Assembly: GCA_002049455.2 (NCBI GenBank)
Contig: KV918763.1
Coordinates: 434,001-498,000, forward strand
Source of the DNA: Porphyra umbilicalis
Lineage: Eukaryota > Rhodophyta > Bangiophyceae > Bangiales > Bangiaceae
Length of the DNA: 64,000 nucleotides
Reading direction: 5' to 3'
Notes under the pieces: generated by a model
The model's database searches: none
What the model was told of the DNA's origin: nothing
What the model saw: the letters and a program-made list of their open reading frames with translations, nothing else
Program-made: the position numbers and the translations under genes
In this document: piece after piece, positions 1 to 10,900 of the stretch
How the letters are laid out: every line of letters starts with the position of its first letter
Numbering within the stretch: position 1 is the first letter of the stretch

Positions 1-33
1 TGGTCGATAAGGACAGAATTGGGGGATCAGCAA
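1..33. mobile_element. Right end of a TA-flanked TIR element (cut by window edge)
   Basis: Bases 11-33 read as the reverse complement of the TTGCTGA...CCCCAATTCTGTCC terminus seen complete at 13174-13314, followed by TA at 34-35, the expected target duplication. Only this end lies inside the window, so length and content are unknown. Confidence 0.5.
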
Positions 34-61
34 TACCCTGTCCTAAAGGCCAGGGAATATA

Positions 62-936
62 TCATACGGAAGCCTGTTGCCCCGGCCTCGCACAGTCCTC
101 CAGTGTCAGGTACTGCGTCTCCGACGCGAGCAGCAGCTCGGTCCCATTTGACCGCGTCGCCTTGGCGGCGGCTCGCGACACGAGCATATTGTGTCCATGC
201 TGGCCGAGGGAGGGCACCTCCGTCGGCGCCAGGGTGCAGACGGCGACGGCGGCACCCCGACGCGAGCAGCAGCTCGGTCGCATCCGACCGCGTCGCCTTG
301 GCGGCGGCTCGCGACACGAGCATCTTGTGTCGCGCGTGCTGGCCGAGGGAGGGCACCTCCGTCGGCGCCAGGGTGCAGACGGCGATGGCAGCACCGGCGG
401 CTCGGCAGTCGCGTCCTGCCGCGTCGATCCACTCGACATGACGCTCGCCGCCATCAGCTCCCGCATCCCTTGGGCGAAACCCATGCGCCACTGGGTGCGG
501 CAGAAAGCGTTACGGGCAGTCGCGCAGAGGTGGTTGAGGATGTGCTCACTTGACCCAGCTCCACGATGGCCTTGTCGGCGACTTCACAAATCGTCTTGAG
601 GTCGGAATTCAGCTGGAGGATGCGAGCCTTTATGCGGCTGATGCCCGTGCGGAGCCGGAAGGTGTCCCCGCCACCCGCCGCCAACGCGTCGGTCTTTTTT
701 TTGAGAGACGAGGTGTCCCGCCGCAACCTCTGGGTCAACCTCACTTGTATTTCGGCGACAGAGGTGACTCGCTTACGGAGCCGCCTGACGAAAGGCACGT
801 GAGCGCGCAACTTTCCGGAAACGGCAGCCTCCGAGATGCCGCCGTAGGTCGCCGCCCCCTTGATGCCGAGCTCAGCCGCCACATGGAGGGCGTCCAGGTC
901 GTCAGTTGCAGTCGCAACAAAGGCTACTGAGCCCAT
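62..936 (-). pseudogene. Hypothetical coiled-coil protein, frameshifted
   Basis: I do not recognise the family. From an ATG at 934-936 the minus strand reads about 130 codons of protein-like sequence: a short alanine-rich start (MGSVAFVATATDDLDALH), then a heptad-like, Arg/Lys/Leu-rich stretch that looks like a coiled coil. At about 545 the frame shifts; the next frame continues with credible protein (NHLCATARNAFCRTQWRMGF, then GMRELMAASV) into the duplicated segment at 121-395. The open frame also extends upstream of 936 to 1248 but without an ATG and with low-complexity composition. It may be a decayed transposon or host gene; no catalytic motif is visible. Confidence 0.4.
121..395. repeat. 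Two tandem copies of a 136-139 bp unit
   Basis: Copy 1 spans 121-256 and copy 2 spans 257-395, with few substitutions and a 3-bp length difference. On the minus strand both copies can encode nearly the same peptide (core AVCTLAPTEVPSLGQH), but because 136 is not a multiple of three the two copies lie in different frames. A duplicated coding segment that lost phase is the simplest reading. Confidence 0.75.
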
Positions 937-1248
937 CCGCCCGTCGAGCAGCAGCTGACGACGAGATTGGCGGCGCCAAGCAGCTCCCTGGCGGTGTTGT
1001 CGTCGATGGCGCGGCGGACTGGTTGTTGAAAACAAAGCGCGGGAGGGGAATACCGATCCAGAGAACACGAAGAAGGGTTGCCCTTCAGTGGGAGGTCCCG
1101 AGCCGCCTGACAAAGGCAAAACCCCGCACTCCATACGAGCCCCACTCGTCGCCGTGCGCCGTCCACCCGTCTGGCGCACAACGAGCACACACCAACAAGA
1201 CAAAGCTACATGGGCTTGAAGAAAAATTTGGCCCTGGTGACCACGCAC

Positions 1249-2062
1249 AGGCCGAATTCAGATTCCAATGTGGGTCCCCATTGCCGGCAATGACATTTGC
1301 GTCCCACCCCCGGTGAAGCGCCACTGAGCCGAGGAAAGGGCAGGGTCAGCCCGAGGTCTCTGTGAGAAGCTTGTAGCCCGCCTCTGGTATGTAGTGCTCG
1401 TGTGGTCTGTCCGCATCGGCCGCACGGGGTTGCTCCCGTCATCATTTGGACGGCACAGGGCGAAGCGAATCACGGCTGACCAGGGGGTCTCACCCGTGCG
1501 CGCCCGCACGCCACGCACGTGCGGATGGGCGCGTTGGCGCGGCAGCCGACGCGATGGAGCGGCGACGCCTGTGCACACCCCCTGGCGCGGGCCCAGACGC
1601 ATGCAGCCAAGCGGGACAGACCACGCGTCCGTTGGCAGCGGCGTGTGTCGCCACACCGGGCGAGGCGTTGCCGGATTGTCGACATCTCGTTTGACAGTTG
1701 TTGCAAAAGAGGAATTACAAACACCCAAGACGTGGAAAATCTCCCTTCACAAACGGTATACAGTGGTGTTAACATACGCGGGGATCCGTACAGTACCGGC
1801 AAACTGTCACGTGACGACCTTGGCCAATCGCATCCACGCTACGTCGGCACACCGTGCCACGCGCACGGACCACCCCACTCGCAGGAACAATGGACGGTCG
1901 ACGCACGCCGCTCGGCTGCGGCGGATTGTGGCTGCCACACCCCCCCCCGCACCATACAGCATGATGTGGCAGCGGCGAACGGGACGGGTGTTGCGCTTGC
2001 CCCGCTCCGCTCGGGGTGGCGGCGCGGTCGACGCCTCGTCCGACGGTGGGACAGGCGTCGCG
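1249..2062. other. No supported gene
   Basis: GC-rich sequence open in several frames on both strands. No domain, intron-like junction or repeat was recognised; the long open frames here look like composition effects. Confidence 0.4.
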
Positions 2063-3138
2063 TCAGTCGTTTGTGTCGCGGCTACCGGCGCGGTGCCCCA
2101 CAGATGCGGCAGCAGCCACACCGTCCGGTGCGTGCGAGGCCGACCGAGCGGCACGTGCTCCACCGAGGGACGTGCGGCCGCCGCTGTCAGACAGCTGGTC
2201 GATGGCCGCCAACACCGTCGCCACCCACGCGTCGATCCCGTGCGGCACAGGTGCTGCTGCCTCGTGTACGCTCGCGAGGGCGTCGAGCAGCTGCTGAAAA
2301 ACGCGCTCCATCCGTCCACGGGTGCGTGCGTGAGGTGCACGCCGTCCAACGCCACGTCCAGGTCGGTGACGCGGGCACGCGCGACGCCGGTCTTGTGCTT
2401 GCGCACGACCGCCTTGAGCGCGTCGACGACCGGGCACCAGTACTGCCGCCGCCGCTGCTCCGACGCCCCGCCCATGCGCACGACCGTCGACCACGTCGGC
2501 GCCCACGCGTTTGTCACGTCCTCGGTCGCGTTGGCAATGCCGAGCACCAACACGGGCGTGTCGACGGGGATGCGGGCCAGCACGCTGCGTAGCAGCGCGG
2601 TGGGCGGCCCGTCGGCGGCGGCGGCAGACTCGGCCATCCCCATCTCGGCGTCGGGCATGTACAGGACCGACGGCCCGACGCGGACGGCCGCCGTCACCGT
2701 GGACAGCAGCAGCGGCAGCTGCCCGTCGGTGCCACTCGCAGTGAGGGAGAGGAAGCCGACGTCAAACACGGGGAGGGACTGCAGGTGGCACAGCACCGCA
2801 GCCCCAACCAGCGACTGCCCCATGCCCGCATGCCCCGCAATGCAGAGGCGGTGCGGGAGGACCGGCCACGCGGCGAGCATGGCGGCGGCACACACACTCG
2901 ACGTCGGCCCGCCCACGGCCTGGGCGGCCCACTCGGCGCCGGGGGTGGTCAGCTTGTGCCGCGGAAAGCGCATGTCGAGGACCCCCACCACCCGCGACAC
3001 GGTCGGCTCGAGGAGCGCGCTCAGGCGCAACGGCAGCGGCCGGTGCAGCGCCGGGGATACCCCCGCCCGGGCGGTCTGCGCTCGGGAGGCCAGCGCCACG
3101 TCCCAGTCCGCGTGCGTCACGTCTGGGAGCGGCCGCGG

Positions 3139-3175
<37 letters not shown>

Positions 3176-4375
3176 CACCACGCCCGACTGTCGCCGGGTC
3201 TGTGGCGGCGGTCGCCACCGCCTCGAGCCACTGCGGGTCGGTCCGGCGCCACGCACAGCATACGGCTTCGGTGGCGAGGCCCCGGACTTCCGCTCCCGAC
3301 CAGCCGTCTGTGCGTCGGACGACGTACGAGACCGCCGTCTCGTCTGCCGACGTGCCTGCGTGCAGCTGCATCAGCCGCCGGCGGTCGGACGCGTCGGGCA
3401 GCTGAAAGTCGAGCTCCAAGTCAAACCGGCCCGGACGACGAAACGCCGAGTCCAACAGGTCCACCCGGTTGGTCGCGGCGAGGACCAACACGCGACCGCG
3501 CGAGCGAAAGCCGTCGAGCAAGGCGAGAAGGGTGTTGACGACCCGCGAGTGGTCGCGGTTGTCGTCCCGCGTCGCCGCAAGGGCGTCGACTTGGTCGAAA
3601 AACAAGATGGACGGGGTCGCCGCGGTCGCAGCGTCAAACAGGCGGCGGAGGCGGCGCTCGCCCTCGCCGACGTACTTGGAGAGGATTTCGCCGCCGCGGA
3701 TGAGGTACAGAGGCACGGAGGCGCCACCATTGGCCGCCCGCGCGTGTGAGGCGAGCACCCGGACGCTCAGCGTCTTGCCGTCCCGGCGGACCGGTCAGCA
3801 GCACACCCCGGGGAAAGGGCAGGGGCCGCCCGACACCTCCCCCGCGCGGCTGGCGGTGAGCAGCGCCAGCACCTCGCGCAGCCGCAACACGTGCGCGTCG
3901 TGCCCCGCCACCGTTGCCCACGGGAGCGGGGCGGGGGGCTCGGGCTCGGGAAAAATACCCTTCTCGCCCCGCCGGCGGCGCTTGGTCGCCCCGCCCGACA
4001 CTGACCGGTCGGTGCGGGCGCGCTTGGCCCCGACGGAGCGCACCGGCGAGCCACCTGCGTCGACGGGCGGGGGGGGGGCACGCGGTTGGCGGCGCTCGCG
4101 GCACTCGCCGGCGGCAGGGTGTGGAGGCGCCCGTCCAAGCGCGACGCCACGTCTCGCACGGCGGCAAGCGCCGCGCGGTCCCGCGAGGAACGACCACCCG
4201 GGGCGTGCCGCGCGGCGAGGGCGACGGCGGGGACATGGTGCTGCAGACGCGGGGCAAACGACAGGGCGGCGGCACCGCGCGCACCCCGCGCACCGCCGAG
4301 CGAGCCGCGCGGTCTCGCACGAGGGCGCCTCGGTGTGACGTCGACGCCCGTCGGCGGCGGTCGCAGTAATCTCAT
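2063..4375 (-). pseudogene. ATAD2/Yta7-like double AAA ATPase, copy 1, frame-broken
   Basis: Order on the minus strand: basic N-terminus with a nuclear-localisation-like TKRRRRGEK (about 3970), linker ATVAGHDAH (about 3905), Walker A (about 3790), pore-loop region SKYVGEGERRLRR (about 3680), Walker B FFDQVDAL (about 3600), sensor/SRH ATNRVDLLDSAFRRPGRFD (about 3440-3480), lid DGWSGAEVRGLATEA, then a second, degenerate AAA module (RLCIAGHAGMGQS, about 2850) and a helical C-terminus (MERVFQQLLDAL). A degenerate second AAA domain is typical of the ATAD2/Yta7 chromatin ATPases; a true bromodomain is not clear. Breaks: G10 run at 4069-4078, two bases missing inside Walker A (GPPG then shift), C31 run at 3144-3174, and another near 2330. 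The Walker B glutamate is Gln. Could be decay, assembly error, or both. Confidence 0.6.
3144..3174. repeat. Poly-C run of 31 nt inside AAA copy 1
   Basis: An uninterrupted C31 (G31 on the coding strand) lies between the two AAA modules, where it would encode a glycine linker. The frame of the first AAA module and that of the second differ across this run, so its length decides whether the gene is in phase. Confidence 0.9.
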
Positions 4376-4386
4376 CGACCGGTCCG

Positions 4387-4394
4387 TATTTATA
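4387..4394 (-). promoter_or_regulatory. TATA box (TATAAATA) upstream of AAA copy 1
   Basis: TATAAATA on the minus strand lies only 12 nt from the first ATG (4373-4375) of the AAA frame. Transcription starting about 30 nt downstream would begin inside the predicted N-terminus, so either the true start is further in or this TATA is fortuitous. A similar CTATAAAT sits upstream of AAA copy 2 (12801-12808), which supports function. Confidence 0.4.
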
Positions 4395-5073
4395 CCCGCT
4401 GCGACAGGGGGGCAGCGGCTAAATTTTAACCACGGAAGTTTGTATTCATTCGGTATCCTGCGAATCTGGCAGTGGCACGTGTGGTGGCAGATGCTGGTTG
4501 CAGACCGGTCCCGTCCCAACATCCGCTTTGGCACCATGAACCGGCCCCCGAGCCAATGAAACAGTGAGTTTGCAACAGAAGCTGACGCACCGAGGTCCGA
4601 GTTTTGTGAGAAGCACAGTAACACACCCGCCCCCTGCGCGTCCGCCCCCCCCCCCCTGCCTCCCCCACCCGTCCACCCCCGTCCCCACGTCTCTGTCCTT
4701 TGCTGCAGCCTTCCCCACGTCTCTGTCCTTGGCTGCAGCCTTCCCCGCCCGCCTTCCCCCCTCCCTCCCCCTGCTCCACCCTCGACGCCCGACCAATGTC
4801 TTGTGTTTAGCAAACCCCAGTGTCTCATATCCCTAGAGGTTCCTCGTCGCCGCACGTGTCATACGCCTCCTCTGCGAAGCGTCCACAACTACACGCGCTC
4901 CCTTGGCTGTGTACCCCACAGGCGTCCTGGGGGGGGGGCTTGGATCACCAGCGACGCGCCGGCCGGCGAACGCCCGGGGGTCCCCTCGGGCCGCACCCCG
5001 GTAGCCGCGACGGGGTGGTTGTTTTTGCAAAATACTCTTTTTTGTAGCCCACCGGCTACCATAAAACCAACGG
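4395..5073. repeat. Intergenic, with a 30-bp tandem duplication at 4683-4742
   Basis: Two copies of CCCCACGTCTCTGTCCTT plus GCTGCAGCCTT start at 4683 and 4713, inside a pyrimidine-rich stretch on the plus strand. No gene was recognised in the rest of this interval. Confidence 0.55.
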
Positions 5074-5075
5074 TA

Positions 5076-5249
5076 TTGCTGTCTTCCCAATTTTGGCCGA
5101 TCCCGTCGATGTCAAGAAGGGTGATCAACTGTGCAAAAAAATGTGTCTCAGCCATCCATTCAGCCGGATAAAATGGATCGTCCAATGGGTAGTTGAACCA
5201 GACCCTATCTTGACTTTGACCACATCGGCCAAAATTGAGAAGACAGCAA
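5076..5249. mobile_element. 174-bp TA-flanked MITE
   Basis: Terminal inverted repeats start TTGCTGTCTTCCCAATTTTG on the left and TTGCTGTCTTCTCAATTTTG on the right strand (25 of 27 bases match). TA dinucleotides at 5074-5075 and 5250-5251 are the target duplication. It has no coding capacity. The terminus resembles those at 1-33, 13174-13314 and 58083-60619, so these form one loose family that inserts at TA, as Tc1/mariner-type elements do. Confidence 0.8.
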
Positions 5250-5337
5250 TACATCACCCCATCCGGGGTGGGGTGCCCTGCGGGTGCCCACTCGCGTCCA
5301 CCTGCGCAAAGCCCCCCCCGCCGGTCGGTGTGTGTGT

Positions 5338-7391
5338 CTAGACACCTCGCGAGCGCTTTGTCGGCCGTCCACGTCCACGAGAGCCGTCAGCGGCGGCGGC
5401 GGCGCCGCCGCCGCCGCCACCATTGTGCGTGTCGTCGCTGGCGACACCGTCGGCGTTGTTTGCGCCGACACTCGGCGCTTTGCCGTCGAGCGCGACGGTG
5501 GCCGCCAAAAAGCTCGCCCACAGGTCCACCCCCGTCTCGACTGGCATGCACAGGAGGGCGCGGAGACCCTCAAACACCTGCTCCATCGCGTCGACGCTCC
5601 ACTCCGCCGACCGTGTCTGCAACGCCTCCAACCGTGCGTGTACGGTCTTCATGTCGACTGGCAGGCGCACACCTAGCCCGCGCTTCGCGGCAAACTTGTC
5701 AAGGCACGCCTTGACAATGTGGGCCCAGTAGTCGCGGCGCTGCGCATCCGTGGCGCATTTCACAGAAAAGGTGGAGGGGAAACTGGCCAGCAACGCAGGA
5801 CGGGCGCGCCCATCCGTTGTGGCTAGAACCAGCAGCGGCGTGCCGACGGGCACGTCCCGGAGCGCCGCCTCAAAAACGCGCGAGTCCGTCGAGTCCCCCG
5901 CCGACGGGTCGTCCACCCACAAGTCTGCGTGGGGGATGAAGAGCACGGCCGGCGCGGCGCACGTGGCGGCGTAAATCGTCTCTGCCAGCCGCTGCTGGGG
6001 GGTGCGCGCCCCAGCCCCACGTGTCAGCGACACAAAGCCCGCGTCATAGATCGGCATTGGTGTCAGCGCATGCAGAACGGCACCCGCGACGGTGCCTGGG
6101 CACATCCCCTCGTCCCCGTCAATGAGCAGTCGCTGGGGCAAAATGGGAGGCCCGTGGCCAAGGCTCTGAACCCAGTGTCCGCGCCGCACCCAACCGCCGC
6201 TGCGGCGGCGCAACGCCCAGGCACCGACCGGAGCCGCTGGACGGGAAAGTGGCGAATGAGAAACGCCCGCACGTCGGCCAGCGTCGATGCCAGCAGCGGC
6301 GCCACGCGTTTCGGGAGCGGCCGCCGCAGGGGCGGCGGCGCCCCGAGCCGCGTGGACTGTTCGCGCCGGTAGAGGGTGTCCTGCCAGTCGACACGCACGT
6401 CGACAGTGGCGTCGGCAGCCTCCTCAATCGAGTCGGGCCACCCCGGAAACCGCCGCGCGAGGACGGTCGTGGCGGCGTCGTCACAGAGGCCCGCGAGCTC
6501 GGCCCCCGACCAGTCGTCGGTGTGGGCGGCGATCCAGGTCGCGTCCGCGGCGTCCATGTGCACGCCCTCTGCGGCGGCCGACACGCGCATGATCGCCGCG
6601 CGGCCGGCCGCGTCGGGGAGCCAAAGCGCAGCTCCGTACCAAACCGGCCGGCCGACGAAACGCGCGATCGATCAGTCGACACGGTTCGTCGCCGCAACAA
6701 CCAACACCCGGTCCCGCCGCACCAACCCGTCAGGAGTGCCAACAGCGTGGCGATCATCGGGATCGACTCTTGGCGCCCGTCGGTGCGCGCGGCCGCGATT
6801 GCGTCAAACTCGTCGAAAAAAATGATGGACGGCTGCGCGCGGTGGCGGCGTCAATCACACGCCCGACGCGCTGTCGCCCTCACCAATAAACTTGGAGAGG
6901 AGCTCGCCACCATTGACGACCCACAGGGGCACCGTGTGCCCCCATTGAGCGCCTTGGCACGGCCCGCCAGCAGGCGGACGGCCAGCGTCTTGCCCGTCCC
7001 GGGGGGGCCGTCAACCAAACCCCATTCTTGGTCAAGGCCCCCGCCGCCCGTCGCGCGTCGGGCATCAGGAGGACGGCGAGGGCGACTTTGAGGGCGTCCA
7101 CGTTGGCCGCTCGGCCGGCAAGCGCGTCCGATCCCGGCGTGTCGTCGGGCAGTTGCAGCGGCTCGGGCGGTGGCGTCGTCGACCGCGGCGAGTCGGGGGA
7201 CGCGCGGCGCCCGGCGTCGGGCGTGCGGGTGCGGTGGCGCTGCCATCGCTGCGGCGGTGGCTGCTCCTCCTCCTGGTGCTGTGGACGCGAAGGGGGCGGG
7301 CCAGCCAACAACGAACAAAAGGAACCATAATACATCGCCGAGAGGTTCTGGGCGCCGCCCGTGGCAGGTGATCGGGGGGGGGGGTGGTGGG
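5338..7391 (-). pseudogene. ATAD2/Yta7-like double AAA ATPase, copy 2, main part, frame-broken
   Basis: Paralog of the gene at 2063-4375, same strand. Order: linker DALAGRAANVDALKVALAVL (about 7100), intact Walker A GPPGTGKT (about 7005), pore region NGGELLSKFIGEGD (about 6905), Walker B SIIFFDEFDAI (about 6810), ATNRVD sensor (about 6685), lid DDWSGAELAGLCDDAA (about 6490), degenerate second AAA (RLLIDGDEGMCPGTVAGAV, about 6120) with FIPHADLWVD, a helical region (MKTVHARLEAL, DAMEQVFEGLRALL) in the position of the ATAD2 bromodomain, and a basic tail RGRGRPTKRSRGV like an AT-hook/nuclear signal before the stop at 5338. At least six phase changes separate these blocks, including two inside the SRH. 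Unlike copy 1 its Walker B has the normal Glu. The 5' part probably continues at 12352-12808, beyond copia A. Confidence 0.6.
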
Positions 7392-7807
7392 TGTTGGACT
7401 GTGATGCTCGTCGCCGACTCCACTGGCGGTTCGCGGTTGGACGATGGTCGGTGACCCTTATGGTACCCCACATGGTACATTTGCAAGACGTGGTCAAGTT
7501 GCACACATTTGTGTTGGGTCATCTTGGGGCGTTACTCTTGGCATGTTTTGGATTTGATCCTCGCTTTGCTCTAGTGGCTTTTGATTTGGTGAGTGATTCG
7601 ATTTGGTGCGAGGACGTGGGCGTCGGTGTGGGCGCGAGAGGGGGGAGCACTTGGGCCGGTGGGGACTATTTGAGAGGTGCTCTCGGTTGGGAGAGGCGGG
7701 CGATCCTGAGGACAACCAACAAAGCACGTTCGCACACACACACAAGCTCAAGCCACTCAACCACTTCACCGTGGTCCCCCAACCCCTATCCCCACTGCGT
7801 TTCAACA
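7392..7807 (+). repeat. 5' LTR of copia A
   Basis: 416 bp, begins TGTTGGACTGTG and ends GCGTTTCAACA. It contains GGGGACTATTTGAGAGG, a weak TATA-like candidate, and a (CA)n run near 7735. Open frames seen inside this and the other three family LTRs are non-coding echoes of each other. Confidence 0.95.
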
Positions 7808-7821
7808 GGTTATGGGCCCAG
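7808..7821 (+). promoter_or_regulatory. Primer-binding site, initiator tRNA-Met anticodon arm
   Basis: GGTTATGGGCCCAG directly abuts the LTR. It is complementary to CUGGGCCCAUAACC, the anticodon stem-loop of eukaryotic initiator tRNA-Met, rather than to a tRNA 3' end. Drosophila copia is known to prime from such a tRNA-Met half. Confidence 0.85.
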
Positions 7822-7968
7822 AGCCGGGGCTGTGACAAGAGCAAGGTGTGCCAGCTGGTGTCGCGACGGACGCGGCAAGTGCGAAGAAGACGAGGTCAAG
7901 GTGGTTCAAGGACGTGACGGTCAAGGCGCACGGCTCGGCAACGTCGGGCGCTACGACAAGACGACATC

Positions 7969-10900
7969 ATGGACGGAGGCGCTGCCGGCATGGGCGGCAT
8001 CAAGATCGACAAGTTGACGGAGACGAACTTCCACGAGTGGCGTCAGCGCAATAAGATGGTCCTCGCGCTGCGCGACCTGGACGATATGCTTGACGAAGAC
8101 GGCAAGCCGACGGACGCGGATGCCCGCGAGTTGGCGCTGTGGAAGCGTCGAGACACGAAGGCGAGCGCCATCATCGGGCTCACCCTTGGATCTGAGCAGC
8201 TTGAGCACGTGTCGGGCTGCAAGACGACGGCAGAAATGTGGTCGACGCTGCAAGGTGTCTTCCAGCGCAAGAGTTTGATGAACAAGATGAAGGCGCGACG
8301 CGAGTTCTACACCGTCGAAATGACCGTCGGTGAGGGCATGCTGGGCTACATCAACCGCGTGCGCAACCTCGGCGAGAACCTCAAGGCCATGGGCGGCGAG
8401 GTGACGGAGATGGATGTTGCCATGAGTGTCCTCAACGGGCTGACGTCCAAGTACGAGAACCTGCTGGTGGCTCTCGACGCCAAGGGCGAGGAAGAGCTGA
8501 GCCTCGACTTTGTCAAGAGCCGCTTGCTTCAGGAGGAGCGGCGGCAGGCGGACAAGTCAACGTCGACCAAGCGCATTGGCGACATGGCACTCGTCGGCGC
8601 CAACTCTCGAGGTCAAGGCCGCCGTGGTGACCTCTCCAAGATCGAGTGTTACTACTGCCATAAGTTTGGGCATATCTCTCACGATTGCCCAGAGCTCAAG
8701 GCCAAGAAGCAGAGACAGGACAAGGTGGCCGCGATTGCGGCTGACGATGATAGCGACAGCGACGACGCCATCTGTTTGGTGGGCAATGCGGCTGACACCG
8801 ATGACATCTCCAAGTCGTGGCTTGTCGATTCTGCGGCGTCTGCACACATGTGCTGGATGCGCGGGTGCTTCGACGACTACCAGACGACTACGGGACGCAG
8901 CGTCATCATAGGTGACAAGGGGTCCGTAGCCACGGCGGGCGTCGGAACCGTCGTGCTCAATGTCATCGTTCACGGCAAGACGCGCAAGATCCAGTTGGAG
9001 AAGGTGCTCCATGTTCCTACCATGGGCTTCAACCTCATGTCGGTCGGCATGATGGAGGAGCGTGGTGCGGAAGTGTCATTCAAGGGCGGTAAGACGATCA
9101 TCAAGATTGGCGACAAGGTTGCTGCGTGCGGCACGCGGAAGAGTGGGCTCTACCACCTGGACATGGCCCCACTGTCGGATATTGCTGCGGTGGCCTCTCT
9201 TCAGCTCTGGCATGAGCGCCTTGGGCACGTCAACGTGGCTGGCGTTAAGCGGATGATCAAGAACAAGGACATCGATGGACTCAAGTGCTCTTCCATGGCG
9301 GTCAAGGACGTCTGCGAGCCGTGCGTGTATGGGAAGGCGGCTATGACGCCTATGCCTAGTGCAGGAGGAGGTCGAGTGACCAAGCGCCTGCAGCTCGTGC
9401 AATTGGACCTGGGCGGGCCAATGTCGGAGCCGTCGCGTGGCGTTGCGCTCTACTTTGGAACCTTCACTGACGACGTCTCCCGCTGGACAGACGTGGTCTT
9501 CCTGCAGAAGAAGAGCGATCTGCTCTCTGAGTACAAGAAGTGGCTGACGAAGGCCCAGCTGCACACGGGAACCAAGATCAAGATCCTTCGCTCCGACAAT
9601 GGCGGCGAGTATGTGTCGAACGCATTCAAGGCTCTTCACGATGAGAACGGCACGACGCACCAGACCACGGTGCCCGACACGACGCAGCAGAACGGGGTTG
9701 CTGAGCGGCTCAACCGAGTTCTCGTGGAGATGGCACGCACCTTGATGCGACACAAGGACGTTGATCAGGATCTTTGGGCGGATGCCATCAAGACGGCGGT
9801 GTACATCAAGAACCGCGTCACGAGCAGGGCGCTTCCCGTCGGCAAGACGCCTTTTGAGCTGTGGACCGGGAAGAAGCCCGACGTAAGCCACATGCGGGTG
9901 TTTGGGTCGACATGCTGGGTGGTGCTGCACAAGATTCACATCGACGGCAAGTTTGGCGACAAGGCGGCGAAGGGCGTCTTCTTAGGCTATTCCGACGGCA
10001 GCAAGGCGTACAAGGTCATCCTCGACGACGGCAAGGTCGTCAAGGCACGAAGCGTCGTGTTCGCCGAGACGAACGTAAGCGAGGTGGCAGAAGTTGCAGA
10101 GGAGCTCCCCGGAGACGAAAACGTCGAAGTCGAGACGGGCTTGCGTTCTACAAGCGACGGTGAAGACGTAGATGCTGACAATGACGACAAGGATGACAAG
10201 CAAGACGATGGATCTGACAAGTCCGCGGACGACAATCAAGGTTGTGGCGGCTCTCAAGACACGCTGCGTCGGAGCGGCAGAGCGCGGCGACCACCTGTCG
10301 AGTACTGGCGCCCGGTGAGCCTGGTTGCTCACGAGGCGCCTAAGACGTACGTGCAAGCCGTTCAAGGGCAGGAATCGGCGAAGTGGCAGATTGCCATGGA
10401 CGAGGAGATGGAGGCCATCCGCAAGAACAAGACTTGGCGCTTGACGGATCGCCCTGCCAGTCGACGCGTGCTGAAGGGCAAGTGGGTGTACAAGGTCAAG
10501 AACGAGGTTGACAAGAACGGGAACAACACGACGCGGCACAAGGCGCGCCTGTGCTTCATGGGGAACCGGCAGATCAGGGGGCTCGACTTCAACGAGACGT
10601 TCGCGCCGGTGGCCACGTTCACTACCATCCGATGCATCCTGGCGATGACGGCGGCAAACGGGTGGGAGCTACATCAGATGGACGTCGAGACGGCATTCCT
10701 CAACGGCGACCTTGACGAGGAGGTCTACATGGAGCAGCCAGACGGCTATGTCGATCCCACGTATCCTGACAAGGTGTGTCGTCTCCTCCAAGCGCTGTAT
10801 GGGCTGAAGCAAGCTCCCAAGATGTGGTACGCCAAACTGGACGACTTCCTCAAGTCACAAGGGTTCAATAACATTAACCCGGATGCATGCCTCTACCTCC

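Noticed and set aside
1394..3538. 714-codon plus-strand ORF
   Set aside because: It is antisense to the AAA gene, Arg/Ser/Pro-rich and without a domain; a shadow of GC-rich coding DNA.
7361..8017. ORFs inside the copia LTRs, repeated four times
   Set aside because: Identical in all LTR copies because the LTRs are identical; they do not match any protein feature and run into non-coding leader.
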